From positions 3,747,001-3,811,000 of the forward strand of contig JARFJB010000091.1 of NCBI GenBank assembly GCA_036346205.1: a stretch of DNA of 64,000 bases, in the 5' to 3' direction. The notes beneath the pieces were generated by a model that saw nothing but the letters and a program-made list of their open reading frames with translations, had not been told where the DNA came from and searched no databases. The translations under genes and the position numbers were made by a program. The first letter of the stretch is position 1, and every line of letters starts with the position of its first letter. Shown here one piece after another: positions 9,445 to 22,049 of the stretch. The stretch comes from Vesta saturnalis (lineage: Eukaryota; Arthropoda; Insecta; Coleoptera; Lampyridae).

Positions 9445-12145
9445 GCGACTGGATAATGTCCAGAGTCAGTGATCGTAAACAGCACAACAGTTCAATTTCC
9501 ATTTAAAATTTTTAGTACTAGAGAATACAGAACTGGCTACAGTTTTGAAGGAATATCTGCCATTCTGCATGTGAAAGCAAGGGACTTTAGAACAGAACAG
9601 GGAATGGAACTCTTCATCTGTATCTGAAGGTTACAGTGTATCAGCCCTCAAAATATGCTAGGTTGCTACTAAAATTTATTTGGAAGAAAAGCTGTTTACA
9701 AAAACAGGTTACAGTGAATCAGTCCTCAAACAATGCTGGGTTACAACTAAAATTTATTTGGAAGGAAAACTGTTTACAAAAACATGAAATTGGTTACAGC
9801 AATCACATCTAGAGTTTCGGAGTTTGGAACCAAGGTGCAAGGGCAATGAATAAACATTATAATGGGAATAAAAAAATTGTGAGAGCTTGCTGGAGGGATG
9901 CTTCCAAATTCCCTTGTCTCGAGAGTGAAATACGCAATAAACATCCAATTAAAAATTAATTATGCGACTGGATAATGGCCAGACTCAGTGATCGTAAACA
10001 ACCCAACAATTAAATTTCCATGTAAAATTTTTAATACTAGAGAATAAAGAACTGGCTTCAGTTTTGAAGGAATATCTGCCATTCTGCTTGTGAAAGCAAG
10101 GAACTTTAGAACAGAACAGGGGATGGAACTCTTCATCTGTATCTGAAGGTTACAGTGAATCAGTTCTCAAACAATGCTAGGTTGCTACTAAAATTTATTT
10201 GGAAGAAAAATGTTTACAAAAACATGAAATTGGTTACAGCAGTCACATCTGCGGTTTTGGAGTTCAGAACCAAAGTACAAGGGGAACGAGTAAACATCGT
10301 AAAGGGAATTAAAAAAATCGTGAAAGCTTGCTGGAGGGATTGTTTCAAATTCCCTTGATTCGAGAGTGAAATTTACAATAAACATCCAATTAAAAATAAA
10401 TTATGCCACTGGATAATGACCAGAGTCAGTGATCGCAAACAACGCAACAGTTCAATTTCAAAAATGCTTAATATGAGAGAATTCAGAACTGGCTACAGCT
10501 TTGAAGGAATACCTATCATTCTGCCTTTGAAAGCAAGGAATTTAAAAACAGAATAGGGGATGGAATTCTTCATCTGTATCTGAAGGTTACAGTGAATCAG
10601 TCCTCAAACAATGCTAGGTTGCTACTAAAATTTATTTGGAAGAAAAATTGTTTACAAAAACATGAAATTGGTTGCAGCGATCACATCCGGAGTTTTGGAG
10701 TTTGGAACCAAGGTGCAAGGTCAATGAATAAACATTATAAAGGAAATAAAAAATCGCGAGTGCTTGCTTGAGGGATTTTTCCAAATTCCCTTGACTCAAG
10801 AGTGAAATACGCAATAAACATCCAATTAAAAATTAATTATACGACTGGATAATGGCCAGAGTTAGTGATCGAAAACAGCGCAACAATTCAATTTCCATTT
10901 AAAATTTGTAATATTAGGGAATGGGGAACTGGCTACAGTTTTGAAGGAATACCTGCCATTTTGCTTGTGAAAGCAAGAAACTTTAAAATAGAACAGTGGA
11001 TGGAACTCTTCATCTGTATCTGAAGGTTACAGTGAATCAGTTCTCAAACAATGCTAGGTTGCTACTAAAATTTATTTGGAAGGAAAATGTTTACGAAAAC
11101 ATGAAATTGGTTACAGCAATTACATCTGCAGTTTTGGAGTTTAGAACCAAGGTACAAGGGGAATGAATAAACATCGTAAAGGGAATAAAAAAATTGTAAG
11201 AGCTTGCTGGAGGGATTTTTCCAAATTCCCTTGACTCGAGAGTGAAATTCACAATAAATGTCCAATTAAAAATAAATTATGCTACTGGATAATGGCCAGA
11301 GTCAGTGATCCTAAACAACGCAATAGTTCAATTTCCAAAATGTTTAATATGAGAGAATTCAGAACTGGCTACAGTTTTGAAGGAATACCTATCAATCTGC
11401 CTTTGAAATCAAGGAACTTTAAAACAGAATAGGGGAAGGAACTCTACATCTGTATCTGAAGGTTACAGTGAATTAGTCCTCAAACAATGCTAGGTTGCTA
11501 CTAAAATTTATTTGGAAAAAAAGTTGTTTACAAAAACATGAAATTGGTTGCAGCAATCACATCTGGAGTTTTGGAGTTTGGAACCAAGGTGCAAGGGCAA
11601 TGAATAAACATTATAAAGGAAATAAAAAAATCGTGAAAGCTTGCTGGAGGGATTTTTCCAAATTACCTTGACTCGAGAGTGAAATACGCAATAAACATCC
11701 AACTAAAAATTAATTATGCGACTGGATAATGGCCAGAGTCAGTAATCGAAAACAACGCAACAATTCAATTTCCATTTAAAATTAGAAATATTAGGAAATT
11801 GAGAACTGGCTACAGTTTTGAAGGAATACCTGCCATTCTGCTTGTGAAAGCAAGGAACTTTAGAACAGAACAGGGGATGGAACTCTTCATCTGTATCTGA
11901 AGGTTACAGTGAATCAGTCCTCAAACAATGCTAGGTTGCTACTAAAATTTATTTGGAAGAAAAACCGTTTACAAGAACATGAAATTGATTACAGCAATCA
12001 CATCTGGAGTTTAGAACCAAGGTACAAGGGGAATGAATAAATATTATAAAGGGAATAAACAAATTGTGAGAGCTTGCTGGAGGGATTTTTCCAAATTCCC
12101 TTGACTCGAGAGTGAAATAAATATACAATAAACATTCAATAAAAA
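9445..12145 (+). repeat. Tandem array of six ~438-bp satellite-like units
   Basis: Units start at the shared GACTGGATAATGG-like block at 9445, 9964, 10405, 10841, 11281 and 11718, giving periods of 519, 441, 436, 440 and 437 bp. The first unit is longer because about 80 bp around the GTTACAGTG(A/T)ATCAG block is partly duplicated. Units alternate: 1, 3 and 5 share the GTTTGGAACCAAGGTGCAAG variant and units 2, 4 and 6 share TTTAGAACCAAGGTACAAG or close relatives. Units 3 and 5 also share an AATATGAGAGAATTCAGAAC variant. That is a two-unit (~875 bp) higher-order pattern. Five of six units keep a 60-66-codon minus-strand open frame, probably a by-product of high unit similarity. Confidence 0.93.
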
Positions 12146-12159
12146 ATTAATTAAGTTAA

Positions 12160-13640
12160 ACAATTAGAACGGCAACTGTTTAGAATTATTGGGAAGTGCA
12201 ATTTTTTCTTCGTTTATTCGAATTGTTTAATCGATACCTCCTTGGTTAATTTTAGAAAATTAGGAGCGCCAGATTGATTTTAATAGATGACGTGTATTAA
12301 TCAGTAGAAACAAATTTCGGAGGAACTTCGTTGAAGTACCTATGTGCCAAATTTTAGATACATAATTGGTTTTAATATTTACGTTAAATAACTAAGATTT
12401 TTCCTTGTTTTGCTGTAATTATTGAAAATAAGAAAAGGTTCTGGCAATATCTAGTGTGTTTTTTAAACAAGAAATTTTATCGGAAAATTTTGTATTTAAA
12501 TTTCGAATTTGCAGAAAATCAGAAAGTGTTAGTTGTACAATTAGTAAGATCAGTTGGTATAGCGGAATGAAATTTCAATTTTTGTTCCTTATGGAGCAAA
12601 AATAGGAGCGAAAATGTCATTTTTTGAGGGGGTAGTAGAGAAAAAGTTTTGTTAGTAATTTTTGAATTTGAAATTCTATCTACACTAGCTGTATTAACTC
12701 AGACCTTTCAAACCATCCACATGCTTGACAAATGCGTGCTTACTCACTATAAAGTTTTATTAATATTGTGATGGTATCACACATAGGCTTAAACAGGTGA
12801 TCCAGAGATCAATTTAAAAAATATAAACAAAAATAACTAAGTAACTTCAAAATGAAAAAGAATATTTAATCTTATTAACACGGAAGTTGCTGAAATAATA
12901 CTTGATTATCAAACAAATGCATACCTATAAATATTTTTGTTAACTTAAAATAACTAACTATTGTTACGTTTGGAGAACAAACTGTGTGCATTACGCATGA
13001 AGCTTTATACTAATTTTTATTTTATATTATAAAAATAAGCACAAATTTCTTACGTAAATCACAAAGCCATTTGCAGTAAAAATGAGTGTGTCGCAACAAA
13101 TATCTCTTATGAAATCATCAGGATATTATTTCAAAATACAATTTTACAATTATTATTTTTAAATATTGTTACACGATTCTTGTATATTATTATTAAAGCA
13201 GGGTAGCTTAGAATAGGTGTATTAACTAATTTGCCGTATTGTTTTCAGCTGTATATAACCTAATTAAAATCTGAAACATCAAAAACGTTCCTTTGAGTAC
13301 CAATATTCTGCAGTTGAAAAATTGTTACGCGATAGTTAAAGATAAACTCGTAAAACGTATCATTTAAAATGACAATTACATGAAATAATCTTTTAGGTGA
13401 CAAATATTTTATAAATCCACAATGTAATATAACGACATTTACCTACGAGTATGCGTGCGAAAATTGTTTTTGTGAATATAAATATATGTTTTTTAATGGC
13501 AACACCTCAATGTTTAACCGTTGTATTATCAAATTTATAGTTTTATTATTACTGTAATATCTAGATTGCGTTAGTAAAAATAATTGTGTATCTACATATG
13601 TTCGTTGACATGTAAGACGAGATAAAAAATACAGCGACAA
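12160..13640. other. Upstream region of odd-paired, no gene seen
   Basis: AT-rich non-coding sequence between the tandem array and the odd-paired promoter candidate. Cis-regulatory elements are expected here from the gene's biology, but I cannot point to individual sites. Confidence 0.55.
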
Positions 13641-13844
13641 AACTCCTGTTGCTTGCCAAGATCAACAAGTTAAAACGTGTTAGAGGATCCACCCCCTGGT
13701 GTTATTGGCGTTGTATACACCAACAGGATTTTCAAGTAGCAGTAAGAAAATTGAGATCCAATAGCAGGGGTCATATTCTAAACCAATCATCAGCTTGTGC
13801 ACCCCGCCATTCTGCAAGTTTCCAAGCATGGCCTACTGTGGTTT

Positions 13845-13878
13845 TCAGTCAACTTGTGTACACCGGCAATAAAGGACT
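13845..13878 (+). promoter_or_regulatory. Candidate Inr + DPE core promoter of odd-paired
   Basis: TCAGTC at 13845-13850 fits the arthropod initiator (TCAGT, with A+1 at 13847). GGACT at 13874-13878 lies at +28 to +32 and matches four of five positions of the DPE consensus RGWYV. No TATA box at -30 was noticed. Initiation here would give a roughly 238-nt leader before the ATG at 14085. Short Inr matches are common by chance, so this is a hypothesis. Confidence 0.3.
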
Positions 13879-14084
13879 TCACCGTGTTACATTAGTATTT
13901 GTGTTTATGAGTTATAGACTTGTAGAGTTATACGTTATTTATTCAGAAATAAACAAGTGATTTGAAAAACGTTAATGTGCTTTTTGTGATTATGACTTGA
14001 GGTCAGTTTTAATTATGATAAAAAATGACTTCCTGAAGTTAATGCTGTGTTTAAATTGGTTTTAATGTAAAATAAGCGGCAAAA

Positions 14085-14898
14085 ATGATTAACGCATTTA
14101 TGGACACTGGACATCATCATTTAGCCACGTACGGTTTAAAAATGAGTCCATCTCATAATGGAGGTACAGCTACAATACCGTCGCCTCATCAAAATTCGGC
14201 TGCAGCTATGACTGCGCCGGAAGTTGGACCCGGAACTCAAAATCATCATTTTCAAACAAATTATAGTCACATGAGCCATTTAAATCCTCATGCTGGTTAT
14301 GCTGCTAGAGACTTTTTACTTCGGCGTGACCATCATGACTTTCCGACGGCACAAACTGCACCTAGTGATCCCGTATTATTTCATCATCCGCACGCCGATA
14401 TGACACATCATCAACACCCTCATTTAGGACCACATCATCAAATGTTATACACAAGAACGGACCATCATGCAGCTTACCACCCGCAACCAAATCATCATCA
14501 GTATTTAAATCCACACATGGGAATGCCTCACCACCCCAGTAATGTTCACGGAGCATTTTTTAGATACATGAGACAACCAATTAAACAAGAAATGCAATGC
14601 TTATGGGTAGATCCAGATCAACCGCCACCAAGGAAAAATTGTGGAAAACATTTTACCAGTATGCACGAAATTGTTACTCATCTTACAGTTGAGCATGTTG
14701 GTGGACCTGAATGTACGACACACGCGTGTTTTTGGCAAAATTGTACAAGAAATGGTAGGCCATTTAAAGCGAAATATAAATTAGTTAATCATATACGTGT
14801 ACATACCGGAGAAAAACCTTTTCCATGTCCGTTTCCAGGATGCGGTAAAGTTTTTGCTCGAAGCGAAAATTTGAAAATACACAAAAGAACACATACCG
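14085..14898 (+). CDS. opa: Odd-paired / Zic zinc-finger transcription factor, first coding exon (partial gene)
   Basis: This encodes the N-terminal 271 residues plus the first base of the next codon of a Zic-family nuclear C2H2 transcription factor. In insects opa is a pair-rule regulator and timing factor of segmentation and acts in head and gut development. MINAFMDTGHHHLATYGLKM resembles the conserved Zic start. Residues 72-81 (YAARDFLLRR) are the ZOC motif. Residues 82-160 are rich in His and Pro. IKQE at 166-169 fits a SUMO-acceptor consensus. Finger 1 uses C172, C186, H199 and H204 with the wide, tryptophan-containing Zic spacing. Finger 2 uses C215, C220, H236 and H240. Finger 3 uses C248, C253, H266 and H270. 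The exon ends inside the HTG linker at a phase-1 donor; fingers 4-5 and the C-terminus are not in view. An in-frame TAA lies 12 bp before the ATG, fixing the start. A read-through frame to 14930 is intronic. Confidence 0.96.
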
Positions 14899-14904
14899 GT
14901 AAGT
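14899..14904 (+). other. opa: 5' splice donor of odd-paired intron
   Basis: ACCG followed by GTAAGT is a perfect extended donor consensus. The break falls after the first base of the glycine codon of the linker between fingers 3 and 4, a region where Zic genes commonly carry an intron. Confidence 0.9.
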
Positions 14905-17530
14905 TTTTTTTTATATTGCATCATTATTAACGTGTGTCTACACAAAATGTAACATATAAAAACCCTCAATAAATGATTTCGGTGTTAACTAGAAGAGATG
15001 AAAGGCGATTACGCGATTTTCAACGCCATTCGTGCCCTTTGTTCCGTGATTTCAAGAGCCCTTGAGGCCAATGTTGAGCACTGGTAGTGAGTTAATAGCC
15101 GTTTATAGGGCCGCTAGCGTTAGGGGTGAACACATGTGTATGTATTTACTATTTATAATCAATGAAATGATTATTTGAATGTCAACATATACGCTCACCC
15201 ATTATAACTTTATTGTGCTCAATTTTGCTACTTTCAATGAAAGTATTTAATAAAAGATTTGTTTGGAAAAACTTTCCTGCGTAGCTAAACCTACCTATAT
15301 AAAACAATTTAAATTTTTTTATAAAAAGACAGCATAGGTACAAAAGGTTTGATTTATTTAAATATTTGCATTACCACCTGATGGTAAGACGGGTTTTTGT
15401 CATTAAGCTGTTTAACGTTAAGTTGGGTTAAACGAATTGTTTAAAACTAATTGGAAAATTCCTAGAACCCTTTTACAAAGCAGTGTATACACAAGTTATT
15501 AAGTTTATCTTATCTGAACCTTTACAAAAGATGAATTCTGGAAATTTTGCATACTGCAAATTTAACTAATTGTTTTTCAAATAATGAGTGTTAATTAACT
15601 TTATTGTTTTTAAATTGATAGTAATATTCAAAACCAAAGTAAATAGTTTTATACAAAATAATAAAACAACAAATATTATTATTGTTATATTACCATAACG
15701 GTAATATTTTTGTTTAGTTAAAGTTGTTTTTTAAATCGAGCAACAATATCAGATTTCCAATGAACAGACATTTTTTAATCTTTCTGGTTCTTTTGCACCA
15801 TGTCAATTTACTCAAAAATAAATCCGCTACATTTTTTAGCCTAACGGTTCATCCATTAAATGCATTTATTTTGTTAATCATGCAGATTTATTATTCTAAA
15901 TCCTTGTAATGACAAATCTTCTTCAATCAATTTAAATCACGTTGGATAATTTAATGTAAATTAATAAACATTTTTTTTTATTTAGTACATGAAAGTAGAT
16001 AGATATCTCTTGAAAAAGATTGATAATTATTTGACTTTTGCAAATATGTGGTTACTTGGTATAAGTAGATACCAACTAATCAAAAACTACTGTTGTTCTA
16101 CAGAATTATTTTACAAAACCATAAGCATATGTTGAAGAGAATTAAATTAATTAGTTAATTTCTTAAACTTATTTTGTTTTGATTATGCTGTAATTAAGGT
16201 ATATTGAGTAATTGAAAAATCAATAGTTTCCATAAAAGTACCGTAGTATTTATATTGTTATCGACATTCTTCAAAATGATCTTTCCCAAACCCACATTTG
16301 CTTCTCTTCGTAAATTCATTAACGTGTAGAAGGGTAGTCGTAATATCTTCTTGTCTTTAAATAAAGGTGGTTTATTAGTCTAACGTCAGAAGTACAATAG
16401 TCTAAAGTTTTGAATACAGGCGTGTAACAATATACATTTATTTTTAGTTTTTTTATGCTTTAGTGGTAATTATGCATTAAATAAGAGGCGTTTTTTCTTA
16501 AAATACAGGTTATTAAAATGAATGATAGTTTAATGGGCTGAACCAACTTATAGGCATTTAATTCTTCAATATTTTTTAATTTTGTTGATTAAAAGGGTTT
16601 TAATTTTATAGGTAAAAGAACTAATTAAATTAATTTATTTTGATTCTTATTAAATTAATGATATGATGAAATTACGGCATATATTCTTGCATTGTTAGGG
16701 GCACTGTTAACAGTCTTTGGCTTTTTAAATAATGCAATTACGTACTTTATATACTTACTCCTATACAGCCACTTTATAATAAATTAGCTTACACGCGGCA
16801 AAATTAACACATATAATTTGTTAACAATGAATACTTTGTATTTCACATTTAAAAATTAATGACAAACTGATGACTTGGGAATGAATGGCACCAAAACAAC
16901 GATATCACCGCCAAAAAAAATCTGTACACTAATTCCAGTCACTGCCACTAATACCACTATTTACACAACAATCTCACTAATTTCGCGCTACTACCATGAT
17001 TTCTACTGTAATGCCACTAATTCTGCTGGGATGCAACTAATTTCCCCTTAATTACATCACAATGGTGCTACTTCTGTTACCATTGTTACTATGCCACTTA
17101 GATAACAAAAACATTTACGTCGAAGTAATCGTAACAAAATAAATCTAGATGATTTATTGCGAATTTTTTCCCTTGAGAAAAATTCACTATTAGCCGAGCT
17201 TCGTCTAATATCCCTGTAATAATTTTTAATTAGCCTAGGATATCAAAATCCGTTTTGCTACATTAGTCTTATTATATATTAAGCCAGAACGCTCAATACT
17301 ACATACTTTCATCGCATTGTGTCAAAAAAAACATTGAATGTCCAACTATAACAGTTAAAAATTTTGTTTCCATACTTCCCATCCTCAGTATGACAACCGG
17401 CAAGAAATTTAAACCTAAGAGTGTGAGGTGAGCACACTTTAGGTCAGTTAGTGCATATATCTATGAAAATCTATTCAGAATATAGTTATTACAATTATGT
17501 TTTCGTTCGACTTAACCTGGAATATTGAAA
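14905..17530. other. Presumed intron sequence, no gene seen
   Basis: AT-rich. The 15000-15130 segment is less AT-rich than its surroundings but has no coding signal. No exon resembling zinc fingers 4-5 was noticed here or later on the plus strand. Confidence 0.55.
16880..17105 (+). repeat. Cryptic CCACTAATT-type repeat
   Basis: Variants of CCACTAATTC, CYACTAATAC and CAACTAATTT recur irregularly about every 12-40 bp, with a weaker echo at 18740-18820. It resembles a decayed minisatellite. No period is strict. Confidence 0.45.
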
Positions 17531-17537
17531 GTATATC

Positions 17538-17695
17538 TTTATAGACCGATTTCGTTGGGAAAAAAGGAACCGTATTATTGTGATGGACGAAGGCTATATC
17601 TTATAATTCTACAATCGATAATTTTCTATTGGTTACCATTTTGTATTAGACAATTAAGAATCTTTATTTATAGACCAATTTCGTTGGGAAAAAGA
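17538..17695 (+). repeat. Partial tandem duplication
   Basis: A block reading TATAGACCGATTTCGTTGGG at about 17541 recurs as TATAGACCAATTTCGTTGGG at about 17669, roughly 128 bp apart, each followed by an A-rich run. A weaker third echo (GACCCATTTCGCTT) lies near 17791. No coding meaning is evident. Confidence 0.6.
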
Positions 17696-18261
17696 ATTGC
17701 CATCTTGTTATAACGGACAAACAATAAAGTTCTCACTATTTAATTTTATTGGATGCTACTTGGAATACGCATACTACAAATACGTACTTATGACCCATTT
17801 CGCTTTAATGTCTGGGACGTTGTGTTGCATCCATCATGTGAGCTATATCAGTGCTATTAAATTAATTTATTAAAACCTTCGTTTATTGGTGTATTTGGTT
17901 AAAAAATAATTGTTTTGATAACAAAAGTAAAAAAATTCGTTTAACCAGATCTTGGTTTTTCGGTAACTTTTATTGAAAAGTTTCTTTTGATTCTATTAGT
18001 CCGTAAAAAATGATATTCGTATTAACTGTTATGAAAAATAATTATCTGTCACGGACGATGTAATATTAAAATTTTAAAGCAGGATTAAAAAAGTTTGTTC
18101 GACTACGTTCAAATGATACTAATTTATCATCATTTGGTGAATCTAACTTGACTTAAGTTTTTTACTGTTACGTTTTTTGCGATTTGAGTTTAGTCGCCTT
18201 TCTACCATATGTGCCGATTGATATACTTATGCGTCTACGTAGTGATTATGCTGTTATGTAT

Positions 18262-18362
18262 GTGTGAAGAAAACTTCTTCGTGGATACCAGACCGCAAAA
18301 GGAATCGAGCCCATCACATCCCGAATGCTACGTGGAATATGTTAGCACTGACCTATGTGTTC
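18262..18362 (-). repeat. SINE S1 copy, head fragment
   Basis: Read on the minus strand, TAGCATTCGGGATGTGATGGGCTCGATTCC matches the tRNA-like head and B box of the SINE at 22050-22440. Body similarity is weak and the 3' end is not found. Confidence 0.55.
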
Positions 18363-18959
18363 GGTAATAAAATACCATTGTAGAATAAAACTATAGTTCG
18401 TTATGCGTAAGGTATTCTTCATCATTTTTTTTCTGTGGAGGCAAGCTAATACTCATTTATGGTATCAACTTCGTTAATATAGTACCGTTTCCACCCTAAA
18501 AAGAACTGTTAATATTACATGCTGCCATGACGTTCACTATTACTACTCAAACAGTCTTAAAATCACCTAAATAGTAGGTATATTTCTTATAATAATAATA
18601 CACCTATTCCTCTTTACAGAGAAATACATTCTAAAGATTCTAATCAGTGCGTAACGCTATTAAAAGGTGTGTTAGTCTATGCCCGCTTTTTAAATAAAGC
18701 TTCCCTGCTACTTAAAAGTTATTAAATTCATTTCTAATTCCAGTATTAATATCACTAAATGTAGTACTATTTCTACTAATTACACTAATTCAGGAGATCT
18801 GTACATCTAATTCCACTCCACTTTACTCCTCAGAAATCAATTGCTTTTTTTTCAACTTTTATTTTCAACTATTTTGTAAATACAGTAAACTTGTGAATTA
18901 AAAAAAATTCTTGTAACGACACTAAATTAATCACATCACATTCCGAAAGATATTAACTG

Positions 18960-19260
18960 TAAGTTCTATCTGGGGTCGTACATTATAGCTCCATAAATGA
19001 AAGTTTTCCCCAATTCCTACGTGATTGATTCTTATATAGTCCAGAAGAACATCATCATGTACCAGTATGCTTTTAAGGCAAGCCTAGCAAAAGTCACCAA
19101 ATCTGTAGTCATTCAAAGAAATGTCCACCCATACTATTACAGAGATGCTAACGTTCACCTGGTGATACCCAGATTCTCTGTCAATCATCTACACCTTGCG
19201 TGCTAAACTGGATTTTGTCAGTAAAAAATACTTTTCTTCAGTAATTCCCCGTTTGCATAA
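18960..19260 (-). pseudogene. Tc1-like transposase fragment
   Basis: The minus-strand translation shows FTDKIQF (D1 region, normally FTDES-F), then a VSPGER segment. A frame change gives VIVWVDISLND, a clear counterpart of the VMVWAGIS block of Tc1 transposases. It ends near HLWSYNVRP, where LMDDNARPH is expected, so the second catalytic aspartate is gone. Stops and frame changes are frequent and neither terminus is visible. No inverted repeats were found around it. Confidence 0.65.
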
Positions 19261-19269
19261 CAACAAAAT

Positions 19270-20980
19270 TCGAGACGAACTCTTCGATGGTGTGCAACTC
19301 AATAGGGCGTTCGTGTATTAAGGATTCTTTTCTTTAGCCGACACAGCGAGTTCTGTTCTCTATCTTAGCCTCCACACTAGATCGTGATTCCAAAATTCAG
19401 GGATAGTTCATTGATCTCCTCCATGTCGATTTGCTACATATTTTTGACTTCTTCTCTTTTGAATTAGCTAATGTTTAGGGGTTTAGACATTATCACTATT
19501 TAAAGGTCGCATAACAATAAAAATGTTTCGATTAAAAGTAGACACAACTTAAAACACAGCAGGAAAAAACAGGGAAATAACATTTAACAATTAAACCTAA
19601 GTTGTAACAATTGGACTAAGTTAAGATTACTACCTTAAATAATATAAATTTTATTTAATGCTTAGTTTTTCATAAAATCAACACTTTATAAATGATGTGT
19701 TAATTTTGTATCTGAATGTATATCACTAAAAATTTCTGAGAGCAAAACACGTAAAACATTTTTATGTGCATGAAGCTATTATAATAAATAAATATAATAT
19801 TGATTCACATAGTAATATGGTCATTAAAAAACACCATCAATTATCACTTTTTGTTGAAATAAAATAGTGTGTTTTACGATTTACTTAGCGTAAATTGAAT
19901 TTATAAATATAATGGAAATCATAAATGTAAACAAACTATCTGCTTTTATTACTTTTAAATTGTTATTATTTATTACTAAATTAAATATTTGCACTTATGT
20001 TGAATAAAAAGTATTATTAATTGGCTATAAAATTCATTGCCAACGTTTTAGTAGTATTTATCTTAATGAAATTGAAAAGTTTGAATGGAGTTGTCAGTAA
20101 TGTAAACTGCAAGAACTACGGTTTAGGCCAAATACCAAAAGAAACTGTGTTCAACTGTATGATGGTATAAATAAAATCTCACCTAAGCAAACGAATTAAC
20201 AACATTCTATACAAGTTTTAATTTTTTTAAATGAGTTTAAACCTTAATAAAAGTAATTATTTTTGTAATCGTATTCATTTATAAACAAATTGTTTACCAT
20301 GTAAACATAATTATTACAATTTTCCTTAAAGTTTTAGTAAATTAACTGATATACCATCCGAGCCTTGACTAGAGAAAAAAGGGCGTTGAGATACCCCTTT
20401 TGCTTCAATTTCATTTGTTTTTGAAAATGTTTTAACAGGTACTACTTTAGTTTTATTCACCCCATTAAATTTAAAAGTAAGCTTAACTTGTAAATATTAA
20501 GATGGTAGGATGCTGGGCTCGTTCACTACTATAGTTCAACCTTTACAACTGGACCATAGGATAGATAAGTATTAGATGCATTTCATATTGATACAATAGG
20601 GTTGTATACGTGTCGATATTTAACTTATAATACTTAAATTAGTACATATGTATATTCGAAATATACCAAACTTATTTATATAGAATAAAATATTTCAGTT
20701 TGAATCTTATTTTATTAAAGTTAGCACAGTAAGTATATTTGATTCGTATTAAGTAATAAAGAATGTTGCAAGAAAGTATTCAAAAATGTTAAAAAAATTG
20801 TTACTAAAACGTGGAATTAAACATACACTATTAATTATACAAAAGACCTCTAGTACTAAGCAAAACAGATAAGTTTCGTTTTCTTTTAATATCAGTAAGT
20901 ATAGTGTCTGTTATTAATTAATTCAATACTTTACTGAATGAGGACGGGTATATTGGCAAATTAACAAATAATAATACATT
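19270..20980. other. AT-rich interval, no gene seen
   Basis: No coding region, RNA gene or transposon end could be supported. Confidence 0.6.
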
Positions 20981-20984
20981 TAGT

Positions 20985-21645
20985 AAATATAACGTCTGGA
21001 ACAATACACGACCTTTCAACCTACAAAGAGGAAATTGAAATATATGAAATAACCTCTTTTTTAATACGTTCATAACGAAAATAGGCAACATTGTAAAAAC
21101 AAAAGCAATAATCTAAGTCAGATGAACGTTTAAAAGTTCATGTCAGATAGAGGTTAATAGACATAAGTGCTAACTTCACAAAAAAATTTTAAAGCCTCGC
21201 GCTTCTATAAAAATATTGATAATACAAGCACCTTCATTCTTATTTAATTAAGTTTTAATGCATTTTGGTTTCACATTAAAATACTTTATAAAGAAAAAGT
21301 TATGTAAAATTAAATTATCTTTAAAAAATATTTCTTCATATTTTCTTATATAATTAATCGTTCTTCAGATATTGAGAAAAATTGAACAAACACTTAAATT
21401 CCATCTTAGGAAGTTTTTCCGCCAAATTACGCATCGTATCAATAAATTACATAGAACATAATTAATCGATATGTTTAAGATGTATATCTAGGTATTTTTA
21501 TACCTTTGAATGGTTCAGAAATATCTGATAAAACCATAAACTGTCCATAATAACCACCATCCGCCACTGCTGGATTTCACCCAAAATCTAATCAGCTCCC
21601 GGGGAAATTCAAGTACACAAACTCATCCAGATACACAGACGTGCG

Positions 21646-21700
<55 letters not shown>

Positions 21701-21845
21701 GCGCATAGACCTTATGGCCGATTTTGGCAAAACTTTGTATCAAAATGATGTAAAAAATCGATTTAGCGATAGTGAAAAAAAAGTTGATTGCATAACCATC
21801 TACACCTACAAATGTATATGTGGGTAGGAATGAAAAAGATCAAAA
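20985..21845 (+). repeat. Dispersed repeat R1, copy 1
   Basis: It matches 52702-54850 in the same orientation with the piggyBac insertion left out, and the reverse complement of 36825-37490. Shared landmarks are a CGACCTTTCAACCTAC start, GTCAGATAGAGGTTAATAGAC, GAACATAATTAATCGATATG, a GCCACTG(CT)GGATTTC block and a CA-rich microsatellite followed by a GATTGCATAACC block. No coding capacity is evident. Its uninterrupted GGTTAATAG shows the empty target of the element at 52956. Confidence 0.78.
21645..21706. repeat. (CA)n-(CG)n microsatellite
   Basis: A pure CA run followed by about 18 bp of alternating CG. It lies inside repeat R1, whose copy at 52702-55572 also has a long CA tract at the equivalent position. 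Alternating purine-pyrimidine of this kind can adopt Z-DNA. Confidence 0.95.
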
Positions 21846-22049
21846 TTCGATTTATTAATTAACCTGACAGTTAGATAGCAGTGAGACCACATCATTTTAC
21901 GCGTTGTTAAGGTTACGACATTTTTTTAAAATTATGATTGCTGGAAAATGAAATACCTAGAATAATAAAACGGGTATATGTTACTAATTTAACAGTATTA
22001 TCGGCTAAATTTTGCATTTTTATGACGGTTTCGAAAAAAGTATTTACTC

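Noticed and set aside
9445..12145. CRISPR-like or gene-family array
   Set aside because: Units are ~438 bp direct copies without spacers, and the short frames inside are explained by unit similarity.
13649..13960. 103-codon frame just upstream of odd-paired
   Set aside because: It shows no recognisable domain. It overlaps the proposed promoter and leader and does not join the odd-paired frame.
14899..14930. Extension of the odd-paired frame to the stop at 14930
   Set aside because: The GTAAGT donor and divergence from the Zic family immediately after HTG show this is intronic read-through.
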